64,000 nucleotides of DNA from Halorubrum sp. 48-1-W. Lineage in GTDB: Archaea; Halobacteriota; Halobacteria; Halobacteriales; Haloferacaceae. The notes under the pieces were generated by a model, which saw nothing but the letters and a program-made list of their open reading frames with translations, was not told the DNA's origin and did not search any database. The position numbers and the translations under genes are program-made. Shown here piece by piece: positions 27,114 through 36,583 of the stretch. The first letter of the stretch is position 1; the number at the start of each line of letters is the position of its first letter. Where the stretch lies: positions 50,401 through 114,400 of the forward strand of contig NZ_QMIM01000016.1 of assembly GCF_003287355.1 (NCBI RefSeq), read 5' to 3'.

Positions 27114-28778
27114 ATGATTGCGGACATCGCGCTGATCGACGGGACCGTACTGACGCTCGACGCCGACGGCCGGGAGGCCGAGGCGCTCTCGGCGCGCGAC
27201 GGACGGATCGCGACCGTCGGGTCGACCGACGAAGTGCTCGACGACGTCGGCCCCGAGACGGCGGTCGTCGACCTCGACGGACGGGCGGCGCTCCCAGGGT
27301 TCATCGACACGCACCTCCACGTGCCGATGGGCGGCGCTCGGATGGTCCACGTGAACTGTCGGTCGCCGCCGAACGAGTCGATCGCCGACGTCCAGGAACG
27401 CATCCGCGAGCGGGCCGAGGGGACGCCCGACGGCGAGTGGATCGTCTGTTCGGGGTACAACCTCGGGCTGGTGTGGGAGGCCGAGGACCGACACATCGAC
27501 CGATGGGATATCGACGAGGTCGCGCCCGACAACCCGGTCCAGATCAACAGCGTCGGCGGCCACACCGGGAGCATCTACAACTCCGCGGCGCTCGCTCGCG
27601 CGGGCATCGACCGCGACACGCCCGACCCCGAACCGCCGGCGACCATCGAGCGCGACGCGGACGGCCGCCCGTCGGGGTTGGTGAGCGAGGAGGCCGAGAT
27701 CCCCCTCCACGAGGCGATCCCCGACGAGACCCGCGCGGACCGTCGCGCGAACGTCGAACGAGCGATCGACCGACTCCTCGAGTGGGGCGTCACCACCGCC
27801 CACGAGGCGAACACGACGCCCGAGGACCTCCGGATCTACCAGGAGCTCGAGCGCGAGGGCGAGCTGCCGCTCCGACTGGGGACGATGATCCAGGGCGACG
27901 CCGGCGAGGACCTCGGCGAGGAGGGGATCGACCTGCTTTCGCGGCTCGCGGAGACGGGCGTTCGCACCGGCTTCGGGAGCGACCGGCTGTTCGTCGTCGG
28001 CGTCAAGTACTTCATGGACGGGGCGTTCACCGGCCGGACCGCTGCCATGCGGGACCCCTACGAGGGCGAGCCCGTGCCCGAGGACTCCCCGCAGTACGAC
28101 GGCGTCCTCCACATCGACCCCGAGTACTTCGCCGAGCGGGTCGAGCGAGCGGTCGAGGCGGGGCTCCGGGTCTGCGTCCACGGCCAGGGCGACCTCGCCA
28201 TGGACCACATCCTCGACGCCTACGAGGCTGTGCTCGACCCCGACGAGGACCACCGCTTCCGGATCGAACACGCCGGGTTGACCCGGCCGGAGCACCTCGA
28301 ACGCATGGCTGACCTGGGGGTGTGTGTCTCCTCGTCGATCAGCTTCCTCGGGGCCGACGTCTCGCGCAACTGGGTGTACTGGGGCGACGAGCGGATGGAC
28401 TGGACGTACGCCGTGGCCGCCCTCCAGGAACACGGGATCCCGACGGCCGGCAACGGCGACTGGCCGGTGGCGACGGGCGACCCTCGCGTCGGGCTTCGAA
28501 CCGCCGTCACCCGCGAGACGGTGACCGGCGAGGTCGTCGGGCCGGACCAGCGGGTCGCCGTCGAGGACGCGCTCCGGCTGTACGGCCCCGACGCCGCCTA
28601 CCTCGGGTTCAACGAGGACGAGAAAGGGACGATCGAGCCCGGGAAGCTCGCGGACGTGACCGTCCTCTCGGCGGACCCGCGGGCGGTCGAGCCCGCCGAG
28701 ATCACCGACCTCGACGTGGAGTACACCGTCGTCGACGGCGAGGTCGTCTACGACGCCGAACGGGGCCACGTGTACTGA
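27114..28778 (+). CDS. Amidohydrolase, YtcJ-like
   Basis: A 554-residue metal-dependent amidohydrolase. A small N-terminal beta domain (IADIALIDGTVLTLDADGREAEALSARDGRIATVGS) is followed by the metal-binding GFIDTHLHV, the YtcJ-type QINSVGGHTGSIYNSAAL region, a bridging-residue stretch (VKYFMDGAFTGRTAAM), HGQGDLAMDHILDAYE, RIEHAGLTRPEHL, and a C-terminal LTVLSADP-like end. YtcJ relatives hydrolyse N-substituted amides or formamides. The gene lies with an aminotransferase, a semialdehyde dehydrogenase and an esterase/peptidase-like hydrolase, suggesting a shared catabolic route whose substrate is not deducible. Confidence 0.9.
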   Translation: MIADIALIDGTVLTLDADGREAEALSARDGRIATVGSTDEVLDDVGPETAVVDLDGRAALPGFIDTHLHVPMGGARMVHVNCRSPPNESIADVQERIRERAEGTPDGEWIVCSGYNLGLVWEAEDRHIDRWDIDEVAPDNPVQINSVGGHTGSIYNSAALARAGIDRDTPDPEPPATIERDADGRPSGLVSEEAEIPLHEAIPDETRADRRANVERAIDRLLEWGVTTAHEANTTPEDLRIYQELEREGELPLRLGTMIQGDAGEDLGEEGIDLLSRLAETGVRTGFGSDRLFVVGVKYFMDGAFTGRTAAMRDPYEGEPVPEDSPQYDGVLHIDPEYFAERVERAVEAGLRVCVHGQGDLAMDHILDAYEAVLDPDEDHRFRIEHAGLTRPEHLERMADLGVCVSSSISFLGADVSRNWVYWGDERMDWTYAVAALQEHGIPTAGNGDWPVATGDPRVGLRTAVTRETVTGEVVGPDQRVAVEDALRLYGPDAAYLGFNEDEKGTIEPGKLADVTVLSADPRAVEPAEITDLDVEYTVVDGEVVYDAERGHVY

Positions 28779-28970
28779 TAGTGATCACTGCGAATAGTTT
28801 CATCGAGAGTGTCGAGAGACCCCGAGTCAGCCGCGTTCGGCACCGATACGGGTCATCGCAGTGGGAAAGACTCGCAGTACTCACTATGAGAGGGACGCTC
28901 GGAGCGAGCCGTCGCGGAAATCGGCGGAGTCGACCCGCAGTTTTATGATCCCGGTCCGAAAGCGTGACGT

Positions 28971-30848
28971 ATGGTATCATCGCCCGACTACGGGGTCACG
29001 GTCCGTCACGACGTCCGGGTGGAGACCCGTGACGGGACCGCGCTCGCGACCGACGTGTATCGCCCGACGGACCCGGAGACGGGCGAACCGATCGAGGAAC
29101 CGAAGCCGGCACTGCTCGTCCGGACGCCCTACGACAAGCGCGCCCGCGAACGCGTCGAACAGGCGGGGAACTGGTACGCCGAGCGCGGGTACGTCGTCGC
29201 CCTCCAGGACGTCCGCGGCCGGTACGCGAGCGACGGCGAGTTCTACCTGCTCGCCAACGAGGCGGAGGACGGCGCGGACACGGTCGAGTGGCTGGCCGAC
29301 CGGCCGTACTGTGACGGCCAGGTCGGGACGATGGGCACCTCCTACATGGCGTGGGTCCAGAACGCGCTGGCGACGCAACGGCCGCGGGGGCTGGCGGCGA
29401 TGTTCGTCAACCAGGGGGCGGCGAACGCGTGGAAGGCGACGCTTCGCCACCACGGGGCCTTCGAGCTCCGGTGGCTCACGTGGTCGCTGACCATCGGCGG
29501 CGGGTTCGCGAAACGCGTCCTCGAGGACGAGGACCTCCGTCGACGGATCGCCGAGGTCGACACGCGCGACATGCTCGCGAACGAGCCGGTACTCCCCGGA
29601 CAGTCCCCGCTCCGACACCTTCCGAACTACGAGGAGTACGTCTTCGATTACGCGCGGACGCCCGGCGACGACGAGTTCTGGACGGACCCCAGCATCAACT
29701 TCGAGGCGCACTACGACGAGAGCGCCGACGTCCCGACCGTCTACGCCGGCTCGTGGTACGACTCCTACGCGAAGGCGACCTGCGACAACTTCGAGGGGCT
29801 CGCGGACCGAAAAGAGAGCGATCACTTCCTGCTCATGGGCGCGTGGACCCACGGCGGGCAGTCGACGTGGACAAAGCCGTACTCGGGCGAGACCGCCTTC
29901 GGCGACGCGATGACCCGGGACTACCTCGAGACGAAGCTGCGCTTCTTCGATCACTACCTCAAGGACCGGGACACGTGGAACGAGCCGCGGGTCCAGTACT
30001 TCCGGATGGGCGACGGCGACGGCGGGGTCACGGCGAACGGGCGGCTCGACCACGGCGGCGAGTGGAGGGAGGGAACCGACTGGCCGCTCCCGGACACCGA
30101 CTTCACCGCGTACTACGCGCACGGGGACGGCAACCTCGCGACCGACCCGCCCGAGGCGACCGACGCGTCGACGACCTACGAGTTCGACCCGCGCGACCCC
30201 GTCCCTACCCTCGGCGGGAACTGTTCGTCGTACTACACCTTCGAGCCCCGCGAGGAACAGCTCGAGGACCTCGAGCTCGCCGACCGGCCGACCCTGAGTA
30301 TCACCGGTCGCGGCGGCTACGACCAGCGGACGCGCCCGGAGACGTTCGGGGCCGACCCGCCGTACGGGCCCGTAGAGGGGCGGGACGACGTGGTCGTGTT
30401 CCGGACGCCGCCGCTCGAGGAGGCCGTCGAGGTCGCGGGGCCGATACGCGTCCGGATCCACGCCTCGACGGACGGCCCGGACACCGACTTCACCGCCAAG
30501 CTGATCGACGAGTACCCGGCGAGCGAGGCGTTCCCCGCCGGGTTCGCGCTCAACCTCACCGACTCGATCTGTCGGGGTCGCTACCGGAACTACCGCACGG
30601 AGCCGGACCTCCTCGAGCCCGGCGAAGTGTACGAGTTCGACCTGGAGCTGTACCCGACCGCGAACGTGTTCGAGCCGGGGCATCGGATCCGGCTTGACGT
30701 CTCGTCGTCGAACTACCCGCGGTACGACGTCAACCACAACACGGGCGGCGACCTCTACGCCGACCGGGAGTACCGGACCGCGAGGAACACGGTTCACCAC
30801 GACGCCGAGCACCCGACGCACGTGGAGCTACCGATCCGGTCGCGGTGA
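28971..30848 (+). CDS. CocE/NonD family alpha/beta hydrolase
   Basis: 625 residues. The X-Pro dipeptidyl-peptidase/cocaine-esterase arrangement is visible: an N-terminal beta strand region (VRVETRDGTALATDVYRP), the nucleophile elbow GTSYMAW near residue 122 with catalytic Ser, a cap region, an Asp/His C-lobe (WTHGGQSTW), and the C-terminal jelly-roll PepX_C domain (RIRLDVSSSNYPRYDVNHNTGG). Family members hydrolyse esters, amides or acyl-proline bonds. No signal peptide is obvious, so it should be cytosolic. Four bases separate it from the next gene, so the two form an operon. Confidence 0.92.
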   Translation: MVSSPDYGVTVRHDVRVETRDGTALATDVYRPTDPETGEPIEEPKPALLVRTPYDKRARERVEQAGNWYAERGYVVALQDVRGRYASDGEFYLLANEAEDGADTVEWLADRPYCDGQVGTMGTSYMAWVQNALATQRPRGLAAMFVNQGAANAWKATLRHHGAFELRWLTWSLTIGGGFAKRVLEDEDLRRRIAEVDTRDMLANEPVLPGQSPLRHLPNYEEYVFDYARTPGDDEFWTDPSINFEAHYDESADVPTVYAGSWYDSYAKATCDNFEGLADRKESDHFLLMGAWTHGGQSTWTKPYSGETAFGDAMTRDYLETKLRFFDHYLKDRDTWNEPRVQYFRMGDGDGGVTANGRLDHGGEWREGTDWPLPDTDFTAYYAHGDGNLATDPPEATDASTTYEFDPRDPVPTLGGNCSSYYTFEPREEQLEDLELADRPTLSITGRGGYDQRTRPETFGADPPYGPVEGRDDVVVFRTPPLEEAVEVAGPIRVRIHASTDGPDTDFTAKLIDEYPASEAFPAGFALNLTDSICRGRYRNYRTEPDLLEPGEVYEFDLELYPTANVFEPGHRIRLDVSSSNYPRYDVNHNTGGDLYADREYRTARNTVHHDAEHPTHVELPIRSR

Positions 30849-30852
30849 GCGC

Positions 30853-31347
30853 ATGACCCCCGACGACGAGGATCGCGACGAATACGACACGGGAGGGGCG
30901 GATGGAAGCGACGCCGACGGCGAGATGACGCTCGTCTTCACGCTCTCGGCCGTCCGCGCGCTCGCCGACCCCGCCGCCGCGTTCGCGGACGCGCGACGGT
31001 GGAGCGCGCACGTCGGGGTCGTCGCCAACGACACGAGCGCGGTCGACGACTTCCTGGATCGACACGGCCTCGAGAACGACTACACGCTCCGGGACTGGGA
31101 CAAGTGGGGCACGCTGGCCGACGTCCGGGAGGCGACGGACACCCCTCGACACGTGTTCGTCGGCACCTCCCGGGAGGACCGCCGGCTCGCCGACACGGTC
31201 GGCTGGGAGTTCCGCACGGTTCGCGAGGCCGCCGAGAAGGCCGACTGGGCGCTCGGCGGCCCGGGACCGTCCGATCCCGATACGGGGACGGGCCTCACCG
31301 CGCGGCTCCGTCAGGTCGTGAACGACCGGCCGTGGTGGCCGTTCTGA
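30853..31347 (+). CDS. DUF7124-type haloarchaeal protein
   Basis: 164 residues: an acidic N-terminal 24 residues, then a compact alpha/beta domain (MTLVFTLSAVRALADPAAAFADARRWSAHVGVVANDTSAVDDFL; TPRHVFVGTSREDRRLADTVGWEFRTVREAAEKADW), then a disordered tail ending RPWWPF. The pattern matches a conserved haloarchaeal family I recall as DUF7124, resembling a HAD- or PIN-like Rossmann fold without clear catalytic residues. It starts five bases after the hydrolase stop, so it is cotranscribed, but it occurs elsewhere independently as far as I know. Confidence 0.75.
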   Translation: MTPDDEDRDEYDTGGADGSDADGEMTLVFTLSAVRALADPAAAFADARRWSAHVGVVANDTSAVDDFLDRHGLENDYTLRDWDKWGTLADVREATDTPRHVFVGTSREDRRLADTVGWEFRTVREAAEKADWALGGPGPSDPDTGTGLTARLRQVVNDRPWWPF

Positions 31348-31401
31348 CCCGGATACTGTCAAACCAAAAGGTATAGTTCGTGTCCGATACATGCGTCGCG
31401 C

Positions 31402-32496
31402 ATGGTCCCTCCACTCAGCCGCTACGGTCGCCGTATCGTCGTCGTACTCCTGATCGTCGGTCTCTTGCTTCCGCTCGCGACGGGCGGCGTCGCAGCCCAG
31501 TCCGTTACCGGTGCGTCCGGATCGATCGTCGTCGACGAAGGCGAGACGGTCGACGGGATCGAGGGCGTCGCCGGAACGATCGTCGTCCGGGGGACGGTCA
31601 CCGGCGACCTCTCAGGTGCCGCCGGATCGATCCGGATCGCCGAGACCGGTCGCGTCGAGGGGAACGTCGACGCCGCCGCCGGTACCCTTGTCGTCGACGG
31701 AACGGTCGAGGGCGACGTCCGGACCGGCACCGGCTCCTTCGAACTGACCGACACCGGTCGAGTCGACGGGTCCATCGACGTCGGCGCGGGCTCGATCGTC
31801 GTCGACGGGACGGTCGGCGGCGACGTTCGCGCGGCCGGCGACTCGGTCGCCATCGGGCCGAACGCGGAGGTCGGCGGCGAGTTCCGGTACGACGCGGAGG
31901 AGTTCACGCGAAGCCCCGACGCGAGCGTCGCGGGCGGCGTCGTCGAGGACGCGAGCCTCCGCGGCGACGCCGGGATCGGCTTCGGGATGGACGTCGCCCC
32001 CTCGTGGTTCGGCACCGCCTACGCCTTCGCGGCCAACCTCGTCCTCGGCGCGGTGCTACTCCTCGCGTTCCCCCGATTCTCCCGTGACGTGGCCGCCCGC
32101 GTCGAGACCGACCCACTCGCGAGCGGCGGCATCGGGCTCTTGACCCTCGTCTCCGTCCCGCTCGCGCTCCTCCTCGTGACGATCACGATCGTCGGGATCC
32201 CGCTCGCGTTGCTCGGGATCGCCGCCTACGTCGCCGCGGTCTGGATCGCCGCCGTGTACGGCCGATACGCGGTGGGGGTGTGGGTCACGCGAAGACTGGG
32301 CGCCGAGAACCGGTGGATCGCGCTCGTCGGCGGACTCCTCGGGTTCGCGATCCTCGGGGCGATCCCCATCGTCGGCGGGGTCGTCGAACTCCTCGCGCTA
32401 CTGCTCGGACTGGGCGCGCTCGCCTTCGGGCTTCGCGACCGGTATCGGCACGGGAGGCGGACGACGGACGGGACGAACCGTTCCGACTTGACGTGA
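31402..32496 (+). CDS. Membrane-anchored bactofilin-like (polymer-forming) protein
   Basis: 364 residues. An N-terminal hydrophobic signal (about 8-30, ending GGVAAQ) leads into a right-handed beta-helix (about 35-180) of short repeats such as SIVVDEGETV, GTIVVRGTVTGDLSG, GTLVVDGTVEGDV and GSIVVDGTVGGDVRA, the bactofilin pattern. Then come three to four membrane segments (about 215-350). Bactofilins polymerise into filaments; here the beta-helix would face outside if the signal is used. It starts 54 bases after the DUF7124-type gene, with TATAGTTCG about 30 bases upstream. Confidence 0.85.
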   Translation: MVPPLSRYGRRIVVVLLIVGLLLPLATGGVAAQSVTGASGSIVVDEGETVDGIEGVAGTIVVRGTVTGDLSGAAGSIRIAETGRVEGNVDAAAGTLVVDGTVEGDVRTGTGSFELTDTGRVDGSIDVGAGSIVVDGTVGGDVRAAGDSVAIGPNAEVGGEFRYDAEEFTRSPDASVAGGVVEDASLRGDAGIGFGMDVAPSWFGTAYAFAANLVLGAVLLLAFPRFSRDVAARVETDPLASGGIGLLTLVSVPLALLLVTITIVGIPLALLGIAAYVAAVWIAAVYGRYAVGVWVTRRLGAENRWIALVGGLLGFAILGAIPIVGGVVELLALLLGLGALAFGLRDRYRHGRRTTDGTNRSDLT

Positions 32497-32601
32497 CCTC
32501 GCGCGGAGTGGAATAACCACATACGGTTTCTCCTCGTCGGATCGTGATGCGTGCCGGTTACCGACAAGCCTCAAGTCAGTCTGCCAGTTTCGTGGGATCG
32601 A

Positions 32602-33110
32602 ATGGAGAATTTCGGCGACCAATCGACCCGATCGCGGCTCGAGTTCGACCGGAGAGAGCTCACCGGGGAGATAGGGGATTCGGTTACGGTCATCCCGCTG
32701 ATCGTCGCGCTGGCGTTGTTGACCGAGGTGTCGCTCCCGCACGTGCTCGTCGGCTTCGGCGTCTTCCAGGTCCTCTGGGGTGTCGCCTACGGGCTCCCGA
32801 TCTCGGTGGAGCCGATGAAGGCGCTCGCGGCGCTCGCCATCGCCGGGGCGCTCACCTACGCCGAGCTCGCGCTCGCCGGACTCGCGCTGGCCATCGTTCT
32901 GCTCGCGATCTGATTCTCGGGGACGCTCTCGGCCGTGGAGTGCTGGATCGGCGATCCGGTCATCCGCGGGATCCAGTTCGCCGTCGGGCTGGTACTGCTC
33001 GAAACGGGCGTCCGGATCGGGCTCGAGGACCCGCTGTTCGGGGTCGCGGGGCTCGCGATCGCGGGACTCGCCGTCGTCGTCGGGCGGCGAGAGGCGGGCG
33101 AGCTCGCGTC
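32602..33110 (+). pseudogene. Broken MOT1-type sulfate/molybdate transporter remnant
   Basis: Reading frame 1 from ATG 32602 gives a MOT1-like transporter start: [21 protein letters not shown], then [30 protein letters not shown]. The in-frame TGA at 32911-32913 stops it after 103 codons. The same frame continues downstream with clear family sequence (WIGDPVIRGIQFAVGLVLLETGV) and then ends against the next gene. Intact MOT1 proteins are about 350-400 residues in two halves, so the second half is missing too. A nonsense mutation plus 3' deletion best explains it. Confidence 0.82.
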
Positions 33111-33116
33111 GCCTCC

Positions 33117-34076
33117 TCAAACGCCGTCCGCGATCCGGCGAGCGACGCGGTCGCGGTCCTCGCGGATCCGGTCGACGAGCGTCGCGATCGACGCCAGCAC
33201 CGGGTGGTCGGGACCGTCCATCGGCGCGTAGAGGTACCCGTAGAATCCGGTCTCGACGTCGTCGGCGACGCGTTCCGGCGACATCGGCGGGTCCCGAAGC
33301 GTCGACTGGCGATCGTCCGCGACGGCCTCACACTCCGACTCGAGCTCGCCGAGCCGTTCCCAGACGTCGATCGAGGCGTCGGCCCGCCGTCCCTGCTGGA
33401 TCCCGTCGAGGTGCTGGTTCAATCGGCTACGGCGACGATCGATCCCGGAGAGCGTCGTGTCGGCGTCGGCGAGCGCGTCGAGTTCGGCGTCGATGGCGTC
33501 CGCGAGCGACCGCCTCGCGGCTGACGCCCGCCGGCTCCGGTCGACGAGCGCGGACTGTAATCCCGGCGAGAGCGTCCCGTTCGACGCCAGCGACACGGTC
33601 GTGTCCGGTCCCAACTCCGCCGCGATGCTCTCGCCGACGGTCTCGTCGTACTCCTCGGAGTAGTGTGGTAACGACATTACGGTGTCCCGGTACGTATCGA
33701 GGACGCGTCTGAGTCGTATATCGCCGACCCCCCAGTCGCCGGTACCGTGGCGCGTACCGACCACCTGTGTGGCGGGCGCGGACGGTGCCGTCGCCTCCGT
33801 CGGACACGGATCGAGCGCGGTGATGCGGTCGGCGAACTCCTCGAAAGCGTCGTGTTCGTCCATGACGCGCCGTCGCTCGCGCCGACAGACCGTCTCCGCG
33901 TCGCGGACGTACGCGAACGTGAGGAGCGCGAGCAGTCCCACGAGCGCGACGGCGGTGACGACGCCTGGTTCCGTCGCCGTCGCCGACAGCTCACACGAGA
34001 GACTCGTACACTCGGGTTCCAAGGCGGCCTCGCTCGATACCCTGAAGGCGACCTCGCCGCCCCGATTCACGCTCAT
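33117..34076 (-). CDS. Haloarchaeal membrane-anchored coiled-coil protein (DUF7260-like)
   Basis: 319 residues from ATG 34076 (longer in-frame starts run through non-conserved sequence). One membrane helix (GVVTAVALVGLLALLTFAYV, about residues 37-56) follows a short N-terminal part containing two Cys (CTSLSC). The rest is helical, charged and cytoplasmic: DEHDAFEEFADRITAL, RRVLDTYRDTVMSLPHYSEEYDET, and a region of coiled-coil character (about 190-270). The pattern resembles the DUF7260 family, from memory. No enzymatic motif. Upstream, 34077-34298 shows no gene. It converges with the broken MOT1 gene. Confidence 0.72.
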   Translation of the reverse strand: MSVNRGGEVAFRVSSEAALEPECTSLSCELSATATEPGVVTAVALVGLLALLTFAYVRDAETVCRRERRRVMDEHDAFEEFADRITALDPCPTEATAPSAPATQVVGTRHGTGDWGVGDIRLRRVLDTYRDTVMSLPHYSEEYDETVGESIAAELGPDTTVSLASNGTLSPGLQSALVDRSRRASAARRSLADAIDAELDALADADTTLSGIDRRRSRLNQHLDGIQQGRRADASIDVWERLGELESECEAVADDRQSTLRDPPMSPERVADDVETGFYGYLYAPMDGPDHPVLASIATLVDRIREDRDRVARRIADGV

Positions 34077-34298
34077 AATTTCGTTAACACATCGCACATT
34101 CAAAACCGTTGTGGCAGGTGTCACGCCGTGAACATCGGATCCCCGTCCCGGGACCGGACGGCCCGTTCGGACGGGGCGCGACCTCGATATCGAGACGACG
34201 GGGACGAGTCGGTGGGCCGACAACCCAGCGGACCGACGGGTCGGGTCACGGGCTCTCGGACGCGGCGCTCTCGCGGATCGGCGACCGGGTCGACGCGC

Positions 34299-35141
34299 TC
34301 ACTCCACGACGCCGTCGTCCGTGATCACGGTGTCGATCATTCCGACGGGGGTCGCGTCGTAGCTCGGGTTCTCGATCGTCACGCCCTCGACCGGCTCGCG
34401 CATCACCTCCACGGCGTCGCGGAACTCGTTTTCGAACCGGAACTCCTCTATCGTCTTCGCGCCGGAGCCGACCGCGGTGATCGGGACGCCGAGCTCGCGG
34501 GCGGTGACGACGATCGGGAACGTCCCCACCCGGTTGTAGTAGGTGCCGCCGGTGATACACGTGATCCCGAGCAGGACGCGGTCGCAGTCGCGGAGCGCGT
34601 ACCCCATCGCGCTGTCGACGACCATCCGCGCGTCGACGCGGTCCATCCCGGCGAGCGCGCGTGCCGTCTTCCGGCCGAGCGTCCGCGGGCGCGCTTCGGT
34701 CACGTACACCGTCATGTGTGCCCCCTCGCTGGCGGCCGTCTCGATGGACTCGAGGACGGTCGTGGAGTAGTCGTGGACCAACAGGGTGTCGCCGTCGACG
34801 ATCCGTTCGGCGGCGTTGGCCGCGGCCGCCGCCTTCGACGTCTCGACGTCCGCGACGACGCGGTCGATGACGTCCTCGAGGAGCTGTTTGGCCCCCTCGA
34901 CGGTGGTCGGTTCGCCGACGATCGAGCGCTCGACCTCGCGCATCGCGTTGTGGAGCGCGGCGTGGGAGGGGTTCGACCGGCGCAGTACGCCCGCGTTGTG
35001 CTCGAGGTCGCGCTCGAACTCGTCGACGGTGATGTACTCACGGTCGAGCAGTTCCGCGAGCGACTCCGTCGCCTTCACGGCCACCGCGGAGGTGCTGTGG
35101 GTCCGCATCGCCCGGATCTCGGCGACCGTCTCGTCGATCAT
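34299..35141 (-). CDS. eIF2B alpha/beta/delta-like protein
   Basis: 280 residues of the eIF2B/ribose-1,5-bisphosphate isomerase/methylthioribose-1-phosphate isomerase superfamily. Seen: an N-terminal helical region (RTHSTSAVAVKATESLAELL), DTLLVHDYSTTVLESI, YVTEARPRTLGRKTARAL, and the GVPITAVGSGAKTIEEF C-terminal region. The length is closer to eIF2B-like proteins than to the roughly 320-residue isomerases. Archaea lack eIF2B exchange activity, so an isomerase or sugar-phosphate role is possible. It is divergent from an aminotransferase gene, separated by about 95 bases. Confidence 0.82.
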   Translation of the reverse strand: MIDETVAEIRAMRTHSTSAVAVKATESLAELLDREYITVDEFERDLEHNAGVLRRSNPSHAALHNAMREVERSIVGEPTTVEGAKQLLEDVIDRVVADVETSKAAAAANAAERIVDGDTLLVHDYSTTVLESIETAASEGAHMTVYVTEARPRTLGRKTARALAGMDRVDARMVVDSAMGYALRDCDRVLLGITCITGGTYYNRVGTFPIVVTARELGVPITAVGSGAKTIEEFRFENEFRDAVEVMREPVEGVTIENPSYDATPVGMIDTVITDDGVVE

Positions 35142-35203
35142 GTCCGGAGAGTCGACGTCCCGGTTAAAAGGGATTGCGGGGTTTCGTTCCCCCGCCAGCA
35201 GGC

Positions 35204-35209
35204 TTATAT
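35204..35209 (+). promoter_or_regulatory. TATA-like box for the LysN/MocR-type aminotransferase
   Basis: TTATAT in GGCTTATATTGG, about 28-33 bases before the ATG at 35237. It favours that ATG over the in-frame GTG at 35222. Confidence 0.5.
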
Positions 35210-35236
35210 TGGTGAGCGAACGTGTTCATACACGAG

Positions 35237-36475
35237 ATGAACGAGAGCGACGGGTCGAACGGCTACGAACGTCTGTTCGCCGACCCAGTTCGAGAGACGA
35301 TGGAAGGTGCCGCCTACGGGACGTGGCGGGCGATCACGGCACCGGACGCGGTGTCGCTCGCGTTCGGGTTCCCGTACCCGGACGCGTTACCGAACGATGC
35401 GGTCGGCGACGCGGTCGACACGGTGCTGGAGGTCGACCACGAGGACGCACTCCAGTACGCCGGCGGCGACTACGCGGACGCGATCACGGAGACCGTCGTC
35501 GATCGGACCCGTGCCCGCGGGATCGACTGTTCGCCCGAGGAAGTCCACGTGGCGAACGGCGCGACCCACGCGCTGGATACGGTCGCACAGACGTTCCTCG
35601 ACCCCGGTGACCTGCTCGCCATCGAGGCACCCACGTTCATGGGTGCGATACGGCTGTTCCGCAACTACGACCCCGACATCGAGGGGTACGGGATGGACGC
35701 GGACGGCCTCGACGTCGACGCGTTCGCCGCCGACCTCGAAGCTCGCGAGGAGGCGGGCGACCCGCTCCCGAAGCTCCTGTACACGGTCCCCGACTTCCAG
35801 AACCCGACCGGCGTGACGCTGTCGACCGAGCGCCGCGAGCGTCTCCTCGAACTGGCGGAGCGGTACGACTTCCTGATCGTCGAGGACGACCCGTACGGCC
35901 AGCTCCGCTACGAAGGCTCGACGCCGCCGCCGCTCAAATCGCTCGACGAGGACGGCCGAGTGATCCGAGTCGACACGTTCTCGAAGACGATCGCCCCCGG
36001 GATCCGGACCGGCTGGGTCGTCGCCGACGAGGCGATAATCAGACAGCTCGACCGGATCAACGCGGGCGGCGAGAACGTGTTGACGCTGGGGCTCGTCTCC
36101 CGGTACTGCGAGGCGGTCGACTTCGAGGCGACCCTCGAGGAGCTGTGTGCGGGCTACCGTGAGCGCCGGGACCGTATGCTCGAGACGCTCGAGGACCGGA
36201 TGCCGTCGGGCACGAGCTGGAGCGAGCCCGAGGGTGGGTTCTTCGTCTGGGTCGACTTCCCCGAGGGGATCGACGCGGAGGAGCTGTTACGGACCGCCGC
36301 CGACGAGGGCGTGACGTACCTCCCCGGATCGTACTTCTTCCACGACGACCGCGGTGACGGTCACGCCCGGATCTCCTTCAGCTACGCCGCACCCGACGAG
36401 ATCGAGGAGGCGATCGCGGCGCTCGCGCGGGCGACGCGCGCCGAGCTGCCGGCAGTCGAGGCCTCCGACGACTGA
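35237..36475 (+). CDS. PLP-dependent aminotransferase, class I (LysN/MocR type)
   Basis: 412 residues. The fold-type I core shows DALQYAGGDYADAI, VHVANGATHALDTVAQTFLDPGD, YTVPDFQNPTGVTLS (substrate/PLP Asn), FLIVEDDPYGQLRYEG (Asp pairing with the PLP nitrogen) and DTFSKTIAPGIRTGW (Schiff-base Lys). The pattern fits 2-aminoadipate aminotransferases and the aminotransferase half of MocR proteins, but no N-terminal DNA-binding domain is present. Start at ATG 35237, supported by the upstream TATA-like box. Substrate not determined from context. Confidence 0.92.
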   Translation: MNESDGSNGYERLFADPVRETMEGAAYGTWRAITAPDAVSLAFGFPYPDALPNDAVGDAVDTVLEVDHEDALQYAGGDYADAITETVVDRTRARGIDCSPEEVHVANGATHALDTVAQTFLDPGDLLAIEAPTFMGAIRLFRNYDPDIEGYGMDADGLDVDAFAADLEAREEAGDPLPKLLYTVPDFQNPTGVTLSTERRERLLELAERYDFLIVEDDPYGQLRYEGSTPPPLKSLDEDGRVIRVDTFSKTIAPGIRTGWVVADEAIIRQLDRINAGGENVLTLGLVSRYCEAVDFEATLEELCAGYRERRDRMLETLEDRMPSGTSWSEPEGGFFVWVDFPEGIDAEELLRTAADEGVTYLPGSYFFHDDRGDGHARISFSYAAPDEIEEAIAALARATRAELPAVEASDD

Positions 36476-36583
36476 GGCCGGCGGTCGAGGCCCCGACGAC
36501 CGGGGACCGCGAACCGGCCCGGTCCGCGTTCACGACGTACCTGCCAGCGACGGGTGTTTATCCCTACCACCCCTCTCGAGGAT

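Noticed and set aside
32911..32913. TGA read as selenocysteine in the MOT1 remnant
   Set aside because: No selenocysteine insertion element is visible, haloarchaea are not known to use it, and the protein is also missing its second half, so decay is simpler.
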